Source: an uncultured Chloroflexota bacterium | GTDB taxonomy: Bacteria; Chloroflexota; Anaerolineae; UBA4142; SHND01 | Length of the DNA: 64,000 nt | Direction of reading: 5' to 3' | Assembly (NCBI GenBank): GCA_937870825.1 | Contig: CALMZO010000300.1 | Span: 1-64,000 of the forward strand | In this document: positions 7,654 to 15,926 of the stretch, piece after piece | Position numbering within the stretch: the stretch's first letter is position 1 | Layout of the letters: each line of letters opens with the position of its first letter | Program-made: the position numbers and the translations under genes | The notes under the pieces: generated by a model | The model's input: the letters and a program-made list of their open reading frames with translations, nothing else | Told to the model about the DNA's origin: nothing | Databases searched by the model: none

Positions 7654-8886
7654 ATGAAAAACATATTGCGCCTCGGCGCGCGGGCAGAGGACGCGCCGGA
7701 AATTCGAATTCGTAAAGAGTACCTCGTCGCGATGGCGTTTTTGATTTTGCCTGCGGGCGCGTTATGGGGTGCCATTTATTGGGTGTTTGGACAACCGCTC
7801 GCGGCAATGTCGCCTTGGGGTTATGTAGTGCTGTCTGCAATCAGCATTTTGATTTTCGCGCTCACCGGCAAGTACGAATTTTTTCGCTTTGTGGAATTGG
7901 CTCTAATTTTGGTGATTCCGTTTGTGTTGGGGTTGACGCTCGGCGGATTTGTGCCGTCGAGCGCGGTGGTTCTGTGGTCACTGCTTGCGCCGATTGGCGC
8001 GCTGATTTTTTATGGACCGCGCCAAGCGCTGATGTGGTTCTTTGCCTATTTGGTCTTGCTGGCATCCAGCACTATTGTCGAACCGTTTCTCGCCGCGACG
8101 GACAATTTGCCTTCGTGGCTCATCCTCGCTTTTTTCGTGATGAACATCGGGACAATTTCTATCGTGGCGTTTATCCTGCTCTATTCGTTTATTCGCGAAC
8201 GCAACAGCGCCCTGGCACAAGTCCGCGTGGAACGGGACAAGTCGGAAAATTTGCTGCTCAACATTCTCCCAAAAGAAATCGCGCCGCGCCTCAAAGACAA
8301 TCATACGACGATTGCGGATTCGTACGAGTGCGCGAGTATTTTGTTCGCGGACATTGTAAACTTTACGCCGTGGTCGGCGGAACTGCCGCCGGATGAAATG
8401 GTGGAAATGTTGAACGAAATTTTTTCGTACTTTGATTCGCTGCTCGAAAAATACGGCGTCGAAAAAATCCGCACCATCGGCGACAATTACATGTGCGCGG
8501 CGGGCGTGCCAACTCCGCGCGCCGACCACGCGCAAACGCTCGCGCGCATGGCGCTCGACATGCGCGCCTATATTCGCGGGCGTCCCCCGCGCAACGGCAA
8601 AAAGTTGAATTTTCGCATCGGCATCAATTCGGGTGCGCTCGTTGCAGGCGTCATCGGCACAAAAAAATTCGTGTACGATTTGTGGGGTGACCCGGTGAAC
8701 GTCGCCGCGCGCATGGAGTCGTACAGTATGCCGGGCAAAATTCAAATCGGTTATGCGACCTTTCACTTGATACACGAGGAATTCATCTGCGAGCCGCGCG
8801 GCATTTTAGAGGTCAAGGGCAAAGGCAAAATGGCAACGTGGTTTTTGGTGGGAGAGAAACACAAGAACGCGACGGGCGTGGTATAA
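7654..8886 (+). CDS. Membrane-anchored class III adenylate cyclase
   Basis: 410 aa from ATG 7654. About six membrane helices lie between residues 25 and 180, then a short helical linker (LLLNILPKEIAPRL), then the cyclase catalytic domain at about 225-405. Metal-binding Asp233 (LFADIVNFT) and Asp277 (TIGDNYM), adenine-selecting Lys271 and Asp342 (YDLWGD), ribose Asn349 and transition-state Arg353 (NVAAR) are all present, so it should make cAMP from ATP. The six-helix sensor could respond to a membrane or lipid signal. The gene stands alone after a terminator. The frame is open upstream to 7597, inside the terminator, which argues against a longer form. Confidence 0.92.
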   Translation: MKNILRLGARAEDAPEIRIRKEYLVAMAFLILPAGALWGAIYWVFGQPLAAMSPWGYVVLSAISILIFALTGKYEFFRFVELALILVIPFVLGLTLGGFVPSSAVVLWSLLAPIGALIFYGPRQALMWFFAYLVLLASSTIVEPFLAATDNLPSWLILAFFVMNIGTISIVAFILLYSFIRERNSALAQVRVERDKSENLLLNILPKEIAPRLKDNHTTIADSYECASILFADIVNFTPWSAELPPDEMVEMLNEIFSYFDSLLEKYGVEKIRTIGDNYMCAAGVPTPRADHAQTLARMALDMRAYIRGRPPRNGKKLNFRIGINSGALVAGVIGTKKFVYDLWGDPVNVAARMESYSMPGKIQIGYATFHLIHEEFICEPRGILEVKGKGKMATWFLVGEKHKNATGVV

Positions 8887-8905
8887 TTTGGCGCGTAGGT
8901 GCGAA

Positions 8906-9790
8906 ATGGCAATTACGATTCAAGATGTCCAAGACCTGATTCAACTGTTGCGCGAACGTCCCGAATGGCGCGCCGAGATGGAACGCGCCTTGTTGGGCGA
9001 GGAGTTTCACTCACTGCCCGCGATTGTGCGCGAATTGGCGGAAGCGCAAAAACGCACCGAAGCACGCGTTGAGGAATTGGCGGAAGCGCAAAAACGCACC
9101 GAAGCACGCGTTGAGGAATTGGCGGAAGCGCAAAAGCGTACCGAAGCGCGTCTAGAGGAACTGGCGGAAGCGCAAAAGCGCACCGAAGCGCGCGTGGTAG
9201 AACTGGCGGAAGCGCAAAAGCGCACCGAAGCGCGTCTAGAGACCTTGACAGCGCGTGTTGAGGAACTGGCGGAAGCGCAAAAGCGAACCGACGCGCAAAT
9301 TGCTGCTTTGGTGGAACGGATGGACAAGTTCCAAACGACGCAAGAGCGTATGGAAAAGCGTCTTGGAATGTTGAGTGGTGCGGCGCTCGAGTTACGTTTT
9401 GCCGAGCGCGCGCCCGCATATTTGAGTCAGCTTGCCCTCAGAGTGCGCGTGATTCCGCGACACGATTTTGTAGCGCGAACGCAAGAAGCAGTGGAAGCAG
9501 GAACGCTCTCTGAGGACGAGGCAGCGTCCATCGCGCGCTTGGACTTGCTTGCAAAGGGTGTACGACGAGACGACCGCGCCCCGATTTATTTCGCAGTGGA
9601 AATCTCTGAAACGATTCGAAGCAAAGATGTGACGCGCGCGGCGCGGCGCGCAAAACTTTTGCAGCAAATCTATCCGCGAGTACTGCCGGTTGTAGCAGGC
9701 GACATGATTAGCCCTGCGGATAAAGAGGATGCTGAGGAGCTGGGCGTCGCGATTGTTTTGGATGGACAAGTGATTGAGGATGAAGATTGA
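8906..9790 (+). CDS. Coiled-coil repeat protein with degenerate PD-(D/E)XK-like C-terminal domain
   Basis: 294 aa from ATG 8906. Residues 1-40 form a helical head. Residues about 43-135 are a regular 14-residue repeat ([14 protein letters not shown]) present five times plus a shifted sixth copy, giving a long parallel coiled coil. Residues 155-294 are a globular domain with [15 protein letters not shown] and [11 protein letters not shown]; this is the common layout of cyanobacterial and Chloroflexota proteins in which the domain looks like a restriction-endonuclease fold with an incomplete active site. Function is unknown. The repeat is encoded by near-identical 42-bp units, so copy number may vary between strains. 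A terminator follows at once. Confidence 0.75.
   Translation: MAITIQDVQDLIQLLRERPEWRAEMERALLGEEFHSLPAIVRELAEAQKRTEARVEELAEAQKRTEARVEELAEAQKRTEARLEELAEAQKRTEARVVELAEAQKRTEARLETLTARVEELAEAQKRTDAQIAALVERMDKFQTTQERMEKRLGMLSGAALELRFAERAPAYLSQLALRVRVIPRHDFVARTQEAVEAGTLSEDEAASIARLDLLAKGVRRDDRAPIYFAVEISETIRSKDVTRAARRAKLLQQIYPRVLPVVAGDMISPADKEDAEELGVAIVLDGQVIEDED
9032..9296 (+). repeat. 42-bp in-frame minisatellite
   Basis: Units starting near 9032, 9074, 9116, 9158 and 9200 share GGCGGAAGCGCAAAA/GCG with few changes; a sixth copy is offset by an insertion. Each unit encodes one 14-residue coiled-coil repeat. Confidence 0.9.
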
Positions 9791-9819
9791 AAGCAGAGTC
9801 CAAGGGGCTCTGCTTTTTT
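9791..9819 (+). terminator. Rho-independent terminator
   Basis: AAGCAGAG-(loop)-CTCTGCTT followed by TTTT, immediately after the coiled-coil gene. Confidence 0.85.
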
Positions 9820-9820
9820 A

Positions 9821-9848
9821 TTGATTGCATCACGCCTTTGCGTATAAT
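9821..9848 (+). promoter_or_regulatory. Sigma70-type promoter for the thiolase gene
   Basis: TTGATT (9821-9826), 16-bp spacer, TATAAT (9843-9848). It lies between the preceding terminator and the thiolase ATG at 9877, which has TGAGGA at 9862 as its ribosome binding site. Confidence 0.7.
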
Positions 9849-9876
9849 CGAATAATCCTTTTGAGGAAAATTGAAA

Positions 9877-11115
9877 ATGGAAAATTGTGTCATCATCGAA
9901 TCGGTTCGTACTCCCATTGGGCGACACGGCGGCGTGTTAAAAGAGGTGCGTCCCGATGACCTTGCCGCAATCGTTTTACAAGAGGTTGTGAAACGCGCGG
10001 GCATTGACGCTGCGCTCATCGAAGAAATTTATCTCGGCTGCGCGAATCAAGCGGGCGAAGACAATCGCAATGTCGCGCGCATGGCGACGCTGCTTGCAGG
10101 ATTTCCAAATGAAATCGCGGCGGTGACAATGAATCGCCTGTGCGCGTCGGGACTCACGGCAATCAATCAAGCCGCGCGCGCGATTAAAGTGGGCGAAGGC
10201 GATGTGTATATCGCGGGCGGTGTCGAGTCCATGACGCGCGCGCCGTATGCGATGCCGAAAAATGAAAACGCGTTTCAATCGGGCAACGTCACCGTGTATG
10301 ACACGACACTCGGCTGGCGTTTTCCGAATGAACGCATAAAGCAATTGTTTCCACTCGAAACGATGGGCGAGACGGCGGAAAATATCGCAGCAATGGAACA
10401 AGAAATTTCGCGCGCAGAACAAGACGCGTTCGCGCTCGAATCGCATCGGCGCGCGATTGCGGCGATGGATTCGGGAAAATTCGCGCAAGAGATTGTGCCG
10501 GTCACGATTCCTGCGCTCTCACGGAGCGCGTCAAAAAAGGGCGAGCCAAAAATTGTAGACACCGATGAACATCCGCGCCGCGACACTACGCTCGAAAAAC
10601 TCGCCGCGTTGAAACCCGCGTATCGCGCGGGCGGTTCTGTGACCGCAGGCAACGCGTCGGGCATCAACGACGGCGCGGCGGCGGTGTTGTTGATGAGCGA
10701 GCGCAAAGCGCGCGAACTTGGATTGAAACCAAAAGCGCGAATTGTTGCCTCTGCCGCCGCCGGTGTTGACCCGCGCACGATGGGTTACGGTCCCGTTCCC
10801 GCAACGCAAAAAGCATTGCAGCGCGCGAATCTGAAAATTGAGGACGTTGGTTTGATTGAACTCAATGAAGCGTTCGCGGTGCAAGCGCTCGCGGTGATGA
10901 AACACGCGCGCTTTCGTCACGAAATCACAAACGTGAACGGCGGCGCGATTGCGTTGGGGCATCCGCTCGGCTGTTCCGGCGCGCGCTTGATGACCACACT
11001 CATTCACGAAATGGAACGCCGCGCGTCGAACGAAACGCGTCCGTATTACGGACTGGCAACGTTATGCGTTGGTGTAGGGCAAGGCGAGACGACGATTGTG
11101 GAATGGTTATCGTGA
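9877..11115 (+). CDS. Thiolase, PcaF/PaaJ-like acyl-CoA acyltransferase
   Basis: 412 aa. The ATG at 9877 lies 9 bases after TGAGGA; the TTG at 9871 is less well spaced. Catalytic residues are Cys89 (NRLCASGL), the NEAFA asparagine region, the His of [16 protein letters not shown] and the C-terminal Cys of LCVGVGQG. The stretch [18 protein letters not shown] is the signature I associate with 3-oxoadipyl-CoA thiolases, so the substrate may be 3-oxoadipyl-CoA and the product succinyl-CoA plus acetyl-CoA. A general acetyl-CoA acetyltransferase role cannot be excluded. It has its own promoter, and an O-methyltransferase-like gene follows after 30 bases. Confidence 0.92.
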   Translation: MENCVIIESVRTPIGRHGGVLKEVRPDDLAAIVLQEVVKRAGIDAALIEEIYLGCANQAGEDNRNVARMATLLAGFPNEIAAVTMNRLCASGLTAINQAARAIKVGEGDVYIAGGVESMTRAPYAMPKNENAFQSGNVTVYDTTLGWRFPNERIKQLFPLETMGETAENIAAMEQEISRAEQDAFALESHRRAIAAMDSGKFAQEIVPVTIPALSRSASKKGEPKIVDTDEHPRRDTTLEKLAALKPAYRAGGSVTAGNASGINDGAAAVLLMSERKARELGLKPKARIVASAAAGVDPRTMGYGPVPATQKALQRANLKIEDVGLIELNEAFAVQALAVMKHARFRHEITNVNGGAIALGHPLGCSGARLMTTLIHEMERRASNETRPYYGLATLCVGVGQGETTIVEWLS

Positions 11116-11145
11116 GCGAACAGACGAACGATTGGAGAATAAGGT

Positions 11146-12213
11146 ATGGCGCGGTTACTTGCAGGAAGAAAAGACCTGGACGAATTGACGACCAACGTTC
11201 GCAAAGCGGCGGCGTTGAAAGCCGCGCTCGAACTCGATGTGTTTTCGCGCATTGCAGAAGGCAATTTTTCCTTGCCCGCGTTCGCGCGCGTGACGGGTTT
11301 TAATGAGCGCGCGGCGCGTTTGCTTCTCGATGCGTTGGCGAACATGGGCTATCTTGCGCGCACCGATTTTGAATACACCTTGTCGCCCTCTGCCGAAACA
11401 TTTTTGGTCAAAGGCAAAAAAGAATATCTCGGCGACGTGCTGCTCGCCCAGTGGGCATGGGACGCGCGCGGCAACACGGCGCGCGCCGTGCGTTCCAACA
11501 AACCCTTGAACGCGTGGCTCGAAAAAAATCGCGAGTTGCCGCGCGCGTTGACAACGTGGTATGACCCCGAAGTCGCCCGCCAAGAATTCGCGCCCGTGTG
11601 GGATGAAATCGCGTTCGAATTTCAACCGAACGCGCAGTTGCAAATTGTCGCGTTTGGAATTGAAGCCGGACTGCGCGCGTTGACGCTGCTGCAAAAATTT
11701 TCCCGCGCGAAATTGTTGGTGCTGGACCATACCGCGCAGTTTGTGCGGCTGCGTCCCCATGTCGAAGCATTGCAATTGCAGAAACGCGTGGAATATCAAG
11801 AAGGCGAATGGTTGACTGCGCTGCCAACGGATACGTACGAGATTGTCGTGGTGGACACCATTACAGAAATGCGCAGCATCGAAGAGAACATTGGAATTTT
11901 GCACAACGCGCACGAGTCGCTCAAGATGGGCGGATGGATTGTTGTGCGCGCGGCGATGGAAGAAGATGACCGTCGCGGACCGGGGATGGTTCCGTTGTGG
12001 GGACTGGATGTTTTGTTGGGGAGTGTGGATGCGGATGTGTACACACGCACGGAATATCGCGGTATGTTGGAAGCCTCGGGCTTTTTCAAAGTGGAACCTG
12101 TCGGCGAACGGTTGAATGTGTGGACAGCGCGCCGTTTGCCGCCGCCCCCTCCCGCGCCTGCGGTGGATACACTCGCGCCGGATTTCATTCCCGCGCCGGA
12201 AGTGTTGACATGA
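11146..12213 (+). CDS. O-methyltransferase-like protein (winged-helix dimerisation plus Rossmann domain)
   Basis: 355 aa. Residues about 15-85 form a winged-helix dimerisation domain (AAALKAALELDVFSRI, LPAFARVTGFNERAARLLLDAL) as in plant-type and polyketide O-methyltransferases. The catalytic half (about 150-335) keeps the C-terminal motifs (LKMGGWIVV, YRGMLEASGFFKVEPV), but the SAM-binding glycine-rich loop is not recognisable: the expected place reads IVAFGIEAGLRAL. SAM binding may therefore be weak or absent. A Pro-rich tail of about 30 residues ends the protein. Start ATG 11146 has an AATAAGG upstream. It probably shares the thiolase transcript. Confidence 0.75.
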   Translation: MARLLAGRKDLDELTTNVRKAAALKAALELDVFSRIAEGNFSLPAFARVTGFNERAARLLLDALANMGYLARTDFEYTLSPSAETFLVKGKKEYLGDVLLAQWAWDARGNTARAVRSNKPLNAWLEKNRELPRALTTWYDPEVARQEFAPVWDEIAFEFQPNAQLQIVAFGIEAGLRALTLLQKFSRAKLLVLDHTAQFVRLRPHVEALQLQKRVEYQEGEWLTALPTDTYEIVVVDTITEMRSIEENIGILHNAHESLKMGGWIVVRAAMEEDDRRGPGMVPLWGLDVLLGSVDADVYTRTEYRGMLEASGFFKVEPVGERLNVWTARRLPPPPPAPAVDTLAPDFIPAPEVLT

Positions 12214-12214
12214 C

Positions 12215-12604
12215 ATGATTGAGCAGACACAGGATTTTTTGAACAAGGCGCGCGAATCCTTGCAAGGCGCGGAATCCGAACTGGTGAATCGGCGTTATAA
12301 TAACGCGGCGAATCGCGCGTACTATGCTTGTTTTCACGCGGCGATTGCGGCGCTGCTAGTCGCAGGAATCCGAGATGAACGGTGGGAGCATGATTTTGTG
12401 CAATCGCGCTTTTCAGGGATTCTGATTCGACAGCGTAAATTGTATCCGTCAGAGTTGGGGCGTTATCTGCCTGACAACTTTGACATTCGGCGCGAAGGGG
12501 ATTACAAACCTGCATCGGTATCGAGCAAGCGAGCGCGTGAGGCAGTGGACCGCGCCCGCGAATTTGTTCGCTCGATTGCGCGTCAAGTGGAGGGTCAAAA
12601 ATGA
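12215..12604 (+). CDS. HEPN domain protein (UPF0332-like)
   Basis: 129 aa. All-helical protein with the HEPN signature: Arg34 and His41 in NRAYYACFHAA (R-x6-H), the arrangement of the RNase catalytic pair in HEPN toxins. The rest (KARESLQGAESEL at the front, AREAVDRAREFV at the back) fits UPF0332-type HEPN proteins. It begins one base after the methyltransferase stop, and its own stop overlaps the next gene by ATGA. In most genomes a HEPN gene like this is paired with a minimal nucleotidyltransferase; the partner here is different. A ribonuclease-toxin role is plausible but inferred. Confidence 0.85.
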   Translation: MIEQTQDFLNKARESLQGAESELVNRRYNNAANRAYYACFHAAIAALLVAGIRDERWEHDFVQSRFSGILIRQRKLYPSELGRYLPDNFDIRREGDYKPASVSSKRAREAVDRAREFVRSIARQVEGQK

Positions 12605-12990
12605 GCCGCCGTATCGTACAGGACGAAATAAACCAAATCAAGACACAAATCAAGCAGCATTATCCTGATGCAATAATACAAGTTTATCCGAAACCACATC
12701 CGCGCCAGATTAACATTGATGTTTATACGGATGCGGAAAATGCGTGGGATATGCAAAAACTAATTGACAAACCGCGTATGCACGCGCTTTTGAACAAAGA
12801 CTATCTCATCTCTGTCGTCCCGCAGCCGCTCAAATATCTGCCTCCTTCCGTAAAAGCAGAATCGCCTGTGGAACAGTACGCGACGAAACGCAAACGCCGC
12901 CCAACCTCTCTACACGCGCGGGAACGGCGCACGCGCTATCGCACCAAAACAAATGGCACGCGAATAAAACGCAACAAAAAAATCTCTTGA
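12601..12990 (+). CDS. HEPN partner protein of unknown family with basic tail
   Basis: 129 aa, coupled to the HEPN gene by ATGA. The first 80 residues form a small alpha/beta domain (QIKTQIKQHYPDAIIQVY, INIDVYTDAENAWDM, YLISVVPQPLKYLPP). It lacks the GSxxxG...DxD motif of nucleotidyltransferase antitoxins. I have a memory of similar small proteins next to HEPN genes in cyanobacteria and Chloroflexota but cannot name a family. The last 40 residues are extremely basic (KRKRRPTSLHARERRTRYR), so binding to RNA or DNA is possible. The stop codon lies inside the following terminator stem. Confidence 0.7.
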   Translation: MSRRIVQDEINQIKTQIKQHYPDAIIQVYPKPHPRQINIDVYTDAENAWDMQKLIDKPRMHALLNKDYLISVVPQPLKYLPPSVKAESPVEQYATKRKRRPTSLHARERRTRYRTKTNGTRIKRNKKIS

Positions 12991-13013
12991 ATCGAATTCA
13001 AGAGATTTTTTTA
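12982..13013. terminator. Bidirectional terminator between convergent genes
   Basis: ATCTCTTGAAT-cg-ATTCAAGAGAT with A and T runs on either side. It ends the HEPN operon on the plus strand and, read in reverse, the glycosidase-like gene on the minus strand. Confidence 0.88.
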
Positions 13014-14351
13014 TGTTTGGTCCGATTCCCCATTGCGCGTCATCCGTTCACGCAAAATAATCTCCAGCGCGTTCAAGTCGCCGAACCAGCGTTCGACGCG
13101 AATGCCCGCGCGTTTCAATTGCGCCTCATCCTCCAAATTCACCTGCGTTGTGTCGCCGATGATGGTGACTTGTTCGGCTTGCAGCGCGTCGTGGAGCGAA
13201 AAACCGAACGCGAGTTTTTCGCGCGTGAGCAGGTTGCGCGTGAGTACGAGACGCTGCCATTGTGTGCCGCCTTGCGCGCCGAACAAAACGTAATGTTTGA
13301 GTGGACGACGCGGCGGAGGGGGGGGGGCAGCGCGGCGCGATGTTTCGGCGGACGCGGGCGCGCTGTTTTGCGCGGAGGGGGGGGGTGAATTATCCGCGTC
13401 GCGGGTGAATGGGGGAATGGCGATGATTGCGTCAAGTGTTTGCTGACGGACACCTGTCGTCGAACTAAACCACGCGTCGGCTTCGGCGCCGTACAAAATC
13501 CACGGACAAAACGCGTACACAAAATCGGGCAGCGGCGCGCCGTTCGGCAATTTGTTGACGCGGAACATTTCAAACAATGCCGCGTGGTATTTCGCATGAT
13601 GCGCGGCGTCAATTTTTGGATAGCGCGCGTCGGACGCGTTGCCGTACTGCCAACCGCATTCGCCCGCGACGAACGGCGGAACGAATCCCAATTCGCGTTC
13701 AAACACCGGCGCAAATTCCAAAAATTGTAAAACCGTGTCGGGGTCGTCGTTCAACGTCGCGCCGGGATGGACGCGTTGATTCAATTCGTCGTACGGGTAA
13801 TCGGGCGGATGATTCGCGCCGTACGGATGCGGACAGAACCACATGCGTTCAATCACGCTTTGCGCGTTCAATGTTTTTAATTCGCGCAGCACCGCTTCCA
13901 ATTCTTCCGCGTGCAAGACTTGCAAGCCCGGCAGTCCATCCGCGGCGACGACACGCGCGGCGTGTTCACACCAGCGCGCGGTGAATGCGCGCGGCTTGGG
14001 CACACCATCGCGCCATTCGTGCGGGGATGATGGTTCGTTAAAGATCTGGATGTACGCGGGCAAATTCATCGAACGGAGCAGCCGCGCAAACCGCGCGAAA
14101 TCAATGACGTTCTCGTCAATCGTGCAGAGCCAACGCGCAATCGGCATGATGCCGCGCCGCGCGGTCATGTACGCCGCGCGCGCCAAATCGTCTTCGCCGC
14201 GATGGGGAATCAAACACCACGTCGCGCGCAATTGTTCGAGCGCAGGCACGTAGCGTTCGAGCGTTGACGGCGAAAGATCAAAGCCCAAATGCATGCCGAT
14301 GCCATTGTCACGGGGAGGGCGGGGAAAGAGCAAGGAAGGAGTAACGAGCAT
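13011..14351 (-). CDS. Glycoside-hydrolase-like (clan GH-A type) TIM-barrel protein
   Basis: 446 aa. Residues about 15-310 are a TIM-barrel domain clearly paralogous to the next gene (both share DNGIG, NHPP.YPYD, CPWI and the two active-site segments). Glu106 in QIFNEPSS is positioned as acid/base and Glu231 in VAGECGWQYG as nucleophile, the layout of clan GH-A enzymes. No signal peptide is visible, unlike typical secreted glycosidases. A Pro/Ala/Ser linker (about 325-350) contains G10 and G9 runs on the plus strand, encoding poly-Pro. A C-terminal alpha/beta domain (about 352-446, YVLFGAQGGTQWQRL...VTIIGDTTQ) follows. Substrate unknown. Confidence 0.75.
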   Translation of the reverse strand: MLVTPSLLFPRPPRDNGIGMHLGFDLSPSTLERYVPALEQLRATWCLIPHRGEDDLARAAYMTARRGIMPIARWLCTIDENVIDFARFARLLRSMNLPAYIQIFNEPSSPHEWRDGVPKPRAFTARWCEHAARVVAADGLPGLQVLHAEELEAVLRELKTLNAQSVIERMWFCPHPYGANHPPDYPYDELNQRVHPGATLNDDPDTVLQFLEFAPVFERELGFVPPFVAGECGWQYGNASDARYPKIDAAHHAKYHAALFEMFRVNKLPNGAPLPDFVYAFCPWILYGAEADAWFSSTTGVRQQTLDAIIAIPPFTRDADNSPPPSAQNSAPASAETSRRAAPPPPPRRPLKHYVLFGAQGGTQWQRLVLTRNLLTREKLAFGFSLHDALQAEQVTIIGDTTQVNLEDEAQLKRAGIRVERWFGDLNALEIILRERMTRNGESDQT

Positions 14352-14383
14352 TGAGCGTTGAGTATCGCGTTCTCAACGCTCAA
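14351..14383. repeat. Inverted heptamer-type repeat
   Basis: TTGAGCGTTGAG (14351-14362) pairs perfectly with CTCAACGCTCAA (14372-14383), followed by further CAACGCT words to about 14398. It separates the two glycosidase-like genes. Confidence 0.8.
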
Positions 14384-14395
14384 CGCTCTCAACGC

Positions 14396-15805
14396 TTAAC
14401 GCGGTATCATCAATTTCTGTCCGGCGCGAATTTTGTTGCGGTCCTCGATGTTGTTTGCGGCAATGAGCGCGTCAACTGTCGTGCCGAATTTTTTCGCGAT
14501 GCCCCACAAGGTTTCGCCTTGTTGAATGGTGTACGTGATGGAGGGCGCGGGTTGTTCCGGTTCCGGTTGAGTTGGTTCCGTAGGCGGTTCGAGTACGGGC
14601 AGCGGTTCGGGTTCCGTCGGGACGTTGACATCCAAATCGGGAAGGGGCCGCGTGATGTTCGGGTCATCAAGAACGGGCGACGGTGTTTCCATCGCGGGCG
14701 GCAAACCGCCGACATCAATCGGTTCCGTCACGACGGGGGCTTGGGTTTCATCCCAACTGAATTTGCGCGTGAACGATGGAATCGAAGCAACCGCATCAAT
14801 GGTCGCTTGTTTGGTGCCGAGCGGACCGAACCACCACGAATCGGCTTGCCCGTCAGCTTGAATCCACGGGGTGCAGCAGAACAATTCGTCCATCAACGGC
14901 GTGCCGTCGGAGAGTTTTCCCGCGCGAAACCATTCAAACATTTCGCGCGTGTACGCGGCGTGAAATTCATCGGGCAATTTTGGATAGCGTAAATCTTCTT
15001 CGGTCTGCCACTGCCAGCCGCCTTCGCCGCCAATCATGGGCAAACAATAACCGAGCGAATCGGTCATCCATTTCTTGAACATGACCACGCGCAAAACGGT
15101 TGTATCGTCTTGCATCACCGTGTCGCCGGGATTTGCACTGTCGCGGCGCAAAATGTTCAGTTCCTCGAACGGCATCGAAAATCTATATTTTGCGTACTCT
15201 TCTTCGGTGCACGGGATGCCTTTTTGATTCACGTCATCGTACGGATAATTCGGCGGATGATTGCTGCCGTAATTGTGAACGCAAAACCACGCTTTGCTCC
15301 AGAGTTCATTTTGCGCGCCGCCTTCGACGGCATTGAACGCGGCGAGCCATTCGTCCAAGCCCAACACGCCGCCCATGCCCGGCAATCCGCCCGCGGCGAA
15401 AACGCGTCCTGCCGCATCCGCCCATTTCGCGGCGAATTGGTCGATCTTGGGTACTTGGTCGCGCCACTCGCGCAAATCACCCGGCTCGTTGAAAATTTGC
15501 ATGTACGCGGGAATTCCCAAATCGAGCAAAGTTTTGACGCCCGTTTCCCAATCAATAAACCCTTTGTCAATTTTGCAGATGAGGCGGCAGACCGGCATGA
15601 TGCCCGCGTCCCAACACATGCGCGCGGCTTTGCCGATTTGCGTCCAATCCTGTCCCGCGATGAGCGTCCATTTCGCGTTGATGGCTTGCAGCCATTCGAC
15701 GCCTTGCGAAATGTGCGGCTTGTTCGGCGTTTCCACCAAATCGAGACGAAAATGCAGACCGATGCCGTTATCGTTTTTCGGACGCGGATAGTCTTGGAGT
15801 TTCAT
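14396..15805 (-). CDS. Glycoside-hydrolase-like protein with C-terminal LysM domain
   Basis: 469 aa. The TIM-barrel part (about 8-340) is paralogous to the neighbouring minus-strand gene. Catalytic candidates are Glu107 (QIFNEPGD) and Glu261 (IGGEGGWQWQ). A long Pro/Glu/Thr linker (about 350-420) leads to a LysM module at 423-469 (ITYTIQQGETLWGIAKKFGT ... GQKLMIPR), which binds peptidoglycan or chitin-type glycans. LysM implies an extracellular site, but no N-terminal signal is visible, so export must be non-classical or the start is misjudged. A wall-glycan-related role is the best guess; the two genes probably arose by duplication. Confidence 0.8.
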   Translation of the reverse strand: MKLQDYPRPKNDNGIGLHFRLDLVETPNKPHISQGVEWLQAINAKWTLIAGQDWTQIGKAARMCWDAGIMPVCRLICKIDKGFIDWETGVKTLLDLGIPAYMQIFNEPGDLREWRDQVPKIDQFAAKWADAAGRVFAAGGLPGMGGVLGLDEWLAAFNAVEGGAQNELWSKAWFCVHNYGSNHPPNYPYDDVNQKGIPCTEEEYAKYRFSMPFEELNILRRDSANPGDTVMQDDTTVLRVVMFKKWMTDSLGYCLPMIGGEGGWQWQTEEDLRYPKLPDEFHAAYTREMFEWFRAGKLSDGTPLMDELFCCTPWIQADGQADSWWFGPLGTKQATIDAVASIPSFTRKFSWDETQAPVVTEPIDVGGLPPAMETPSPVLDDPNITRPLPDLDVNVPTEPEPLPVLEPPTEPTQPEPEQPAPSITYTIQQGETLWGIAKKFGTTVDALIAANNIEDRNKIRAGQKLMIPR

Positions 15806-15926
15806 GGGCGCTCCTTGAGAGAGAGTCGAGGTTTGTCCCGGGCAGAGTCGAGGGATTGGGGATTAAAAATTCGCAGTTCGCAATTTCCAAATCGCAAGCC
15901 CAAATGATTCTAGCACAAAACAACGT

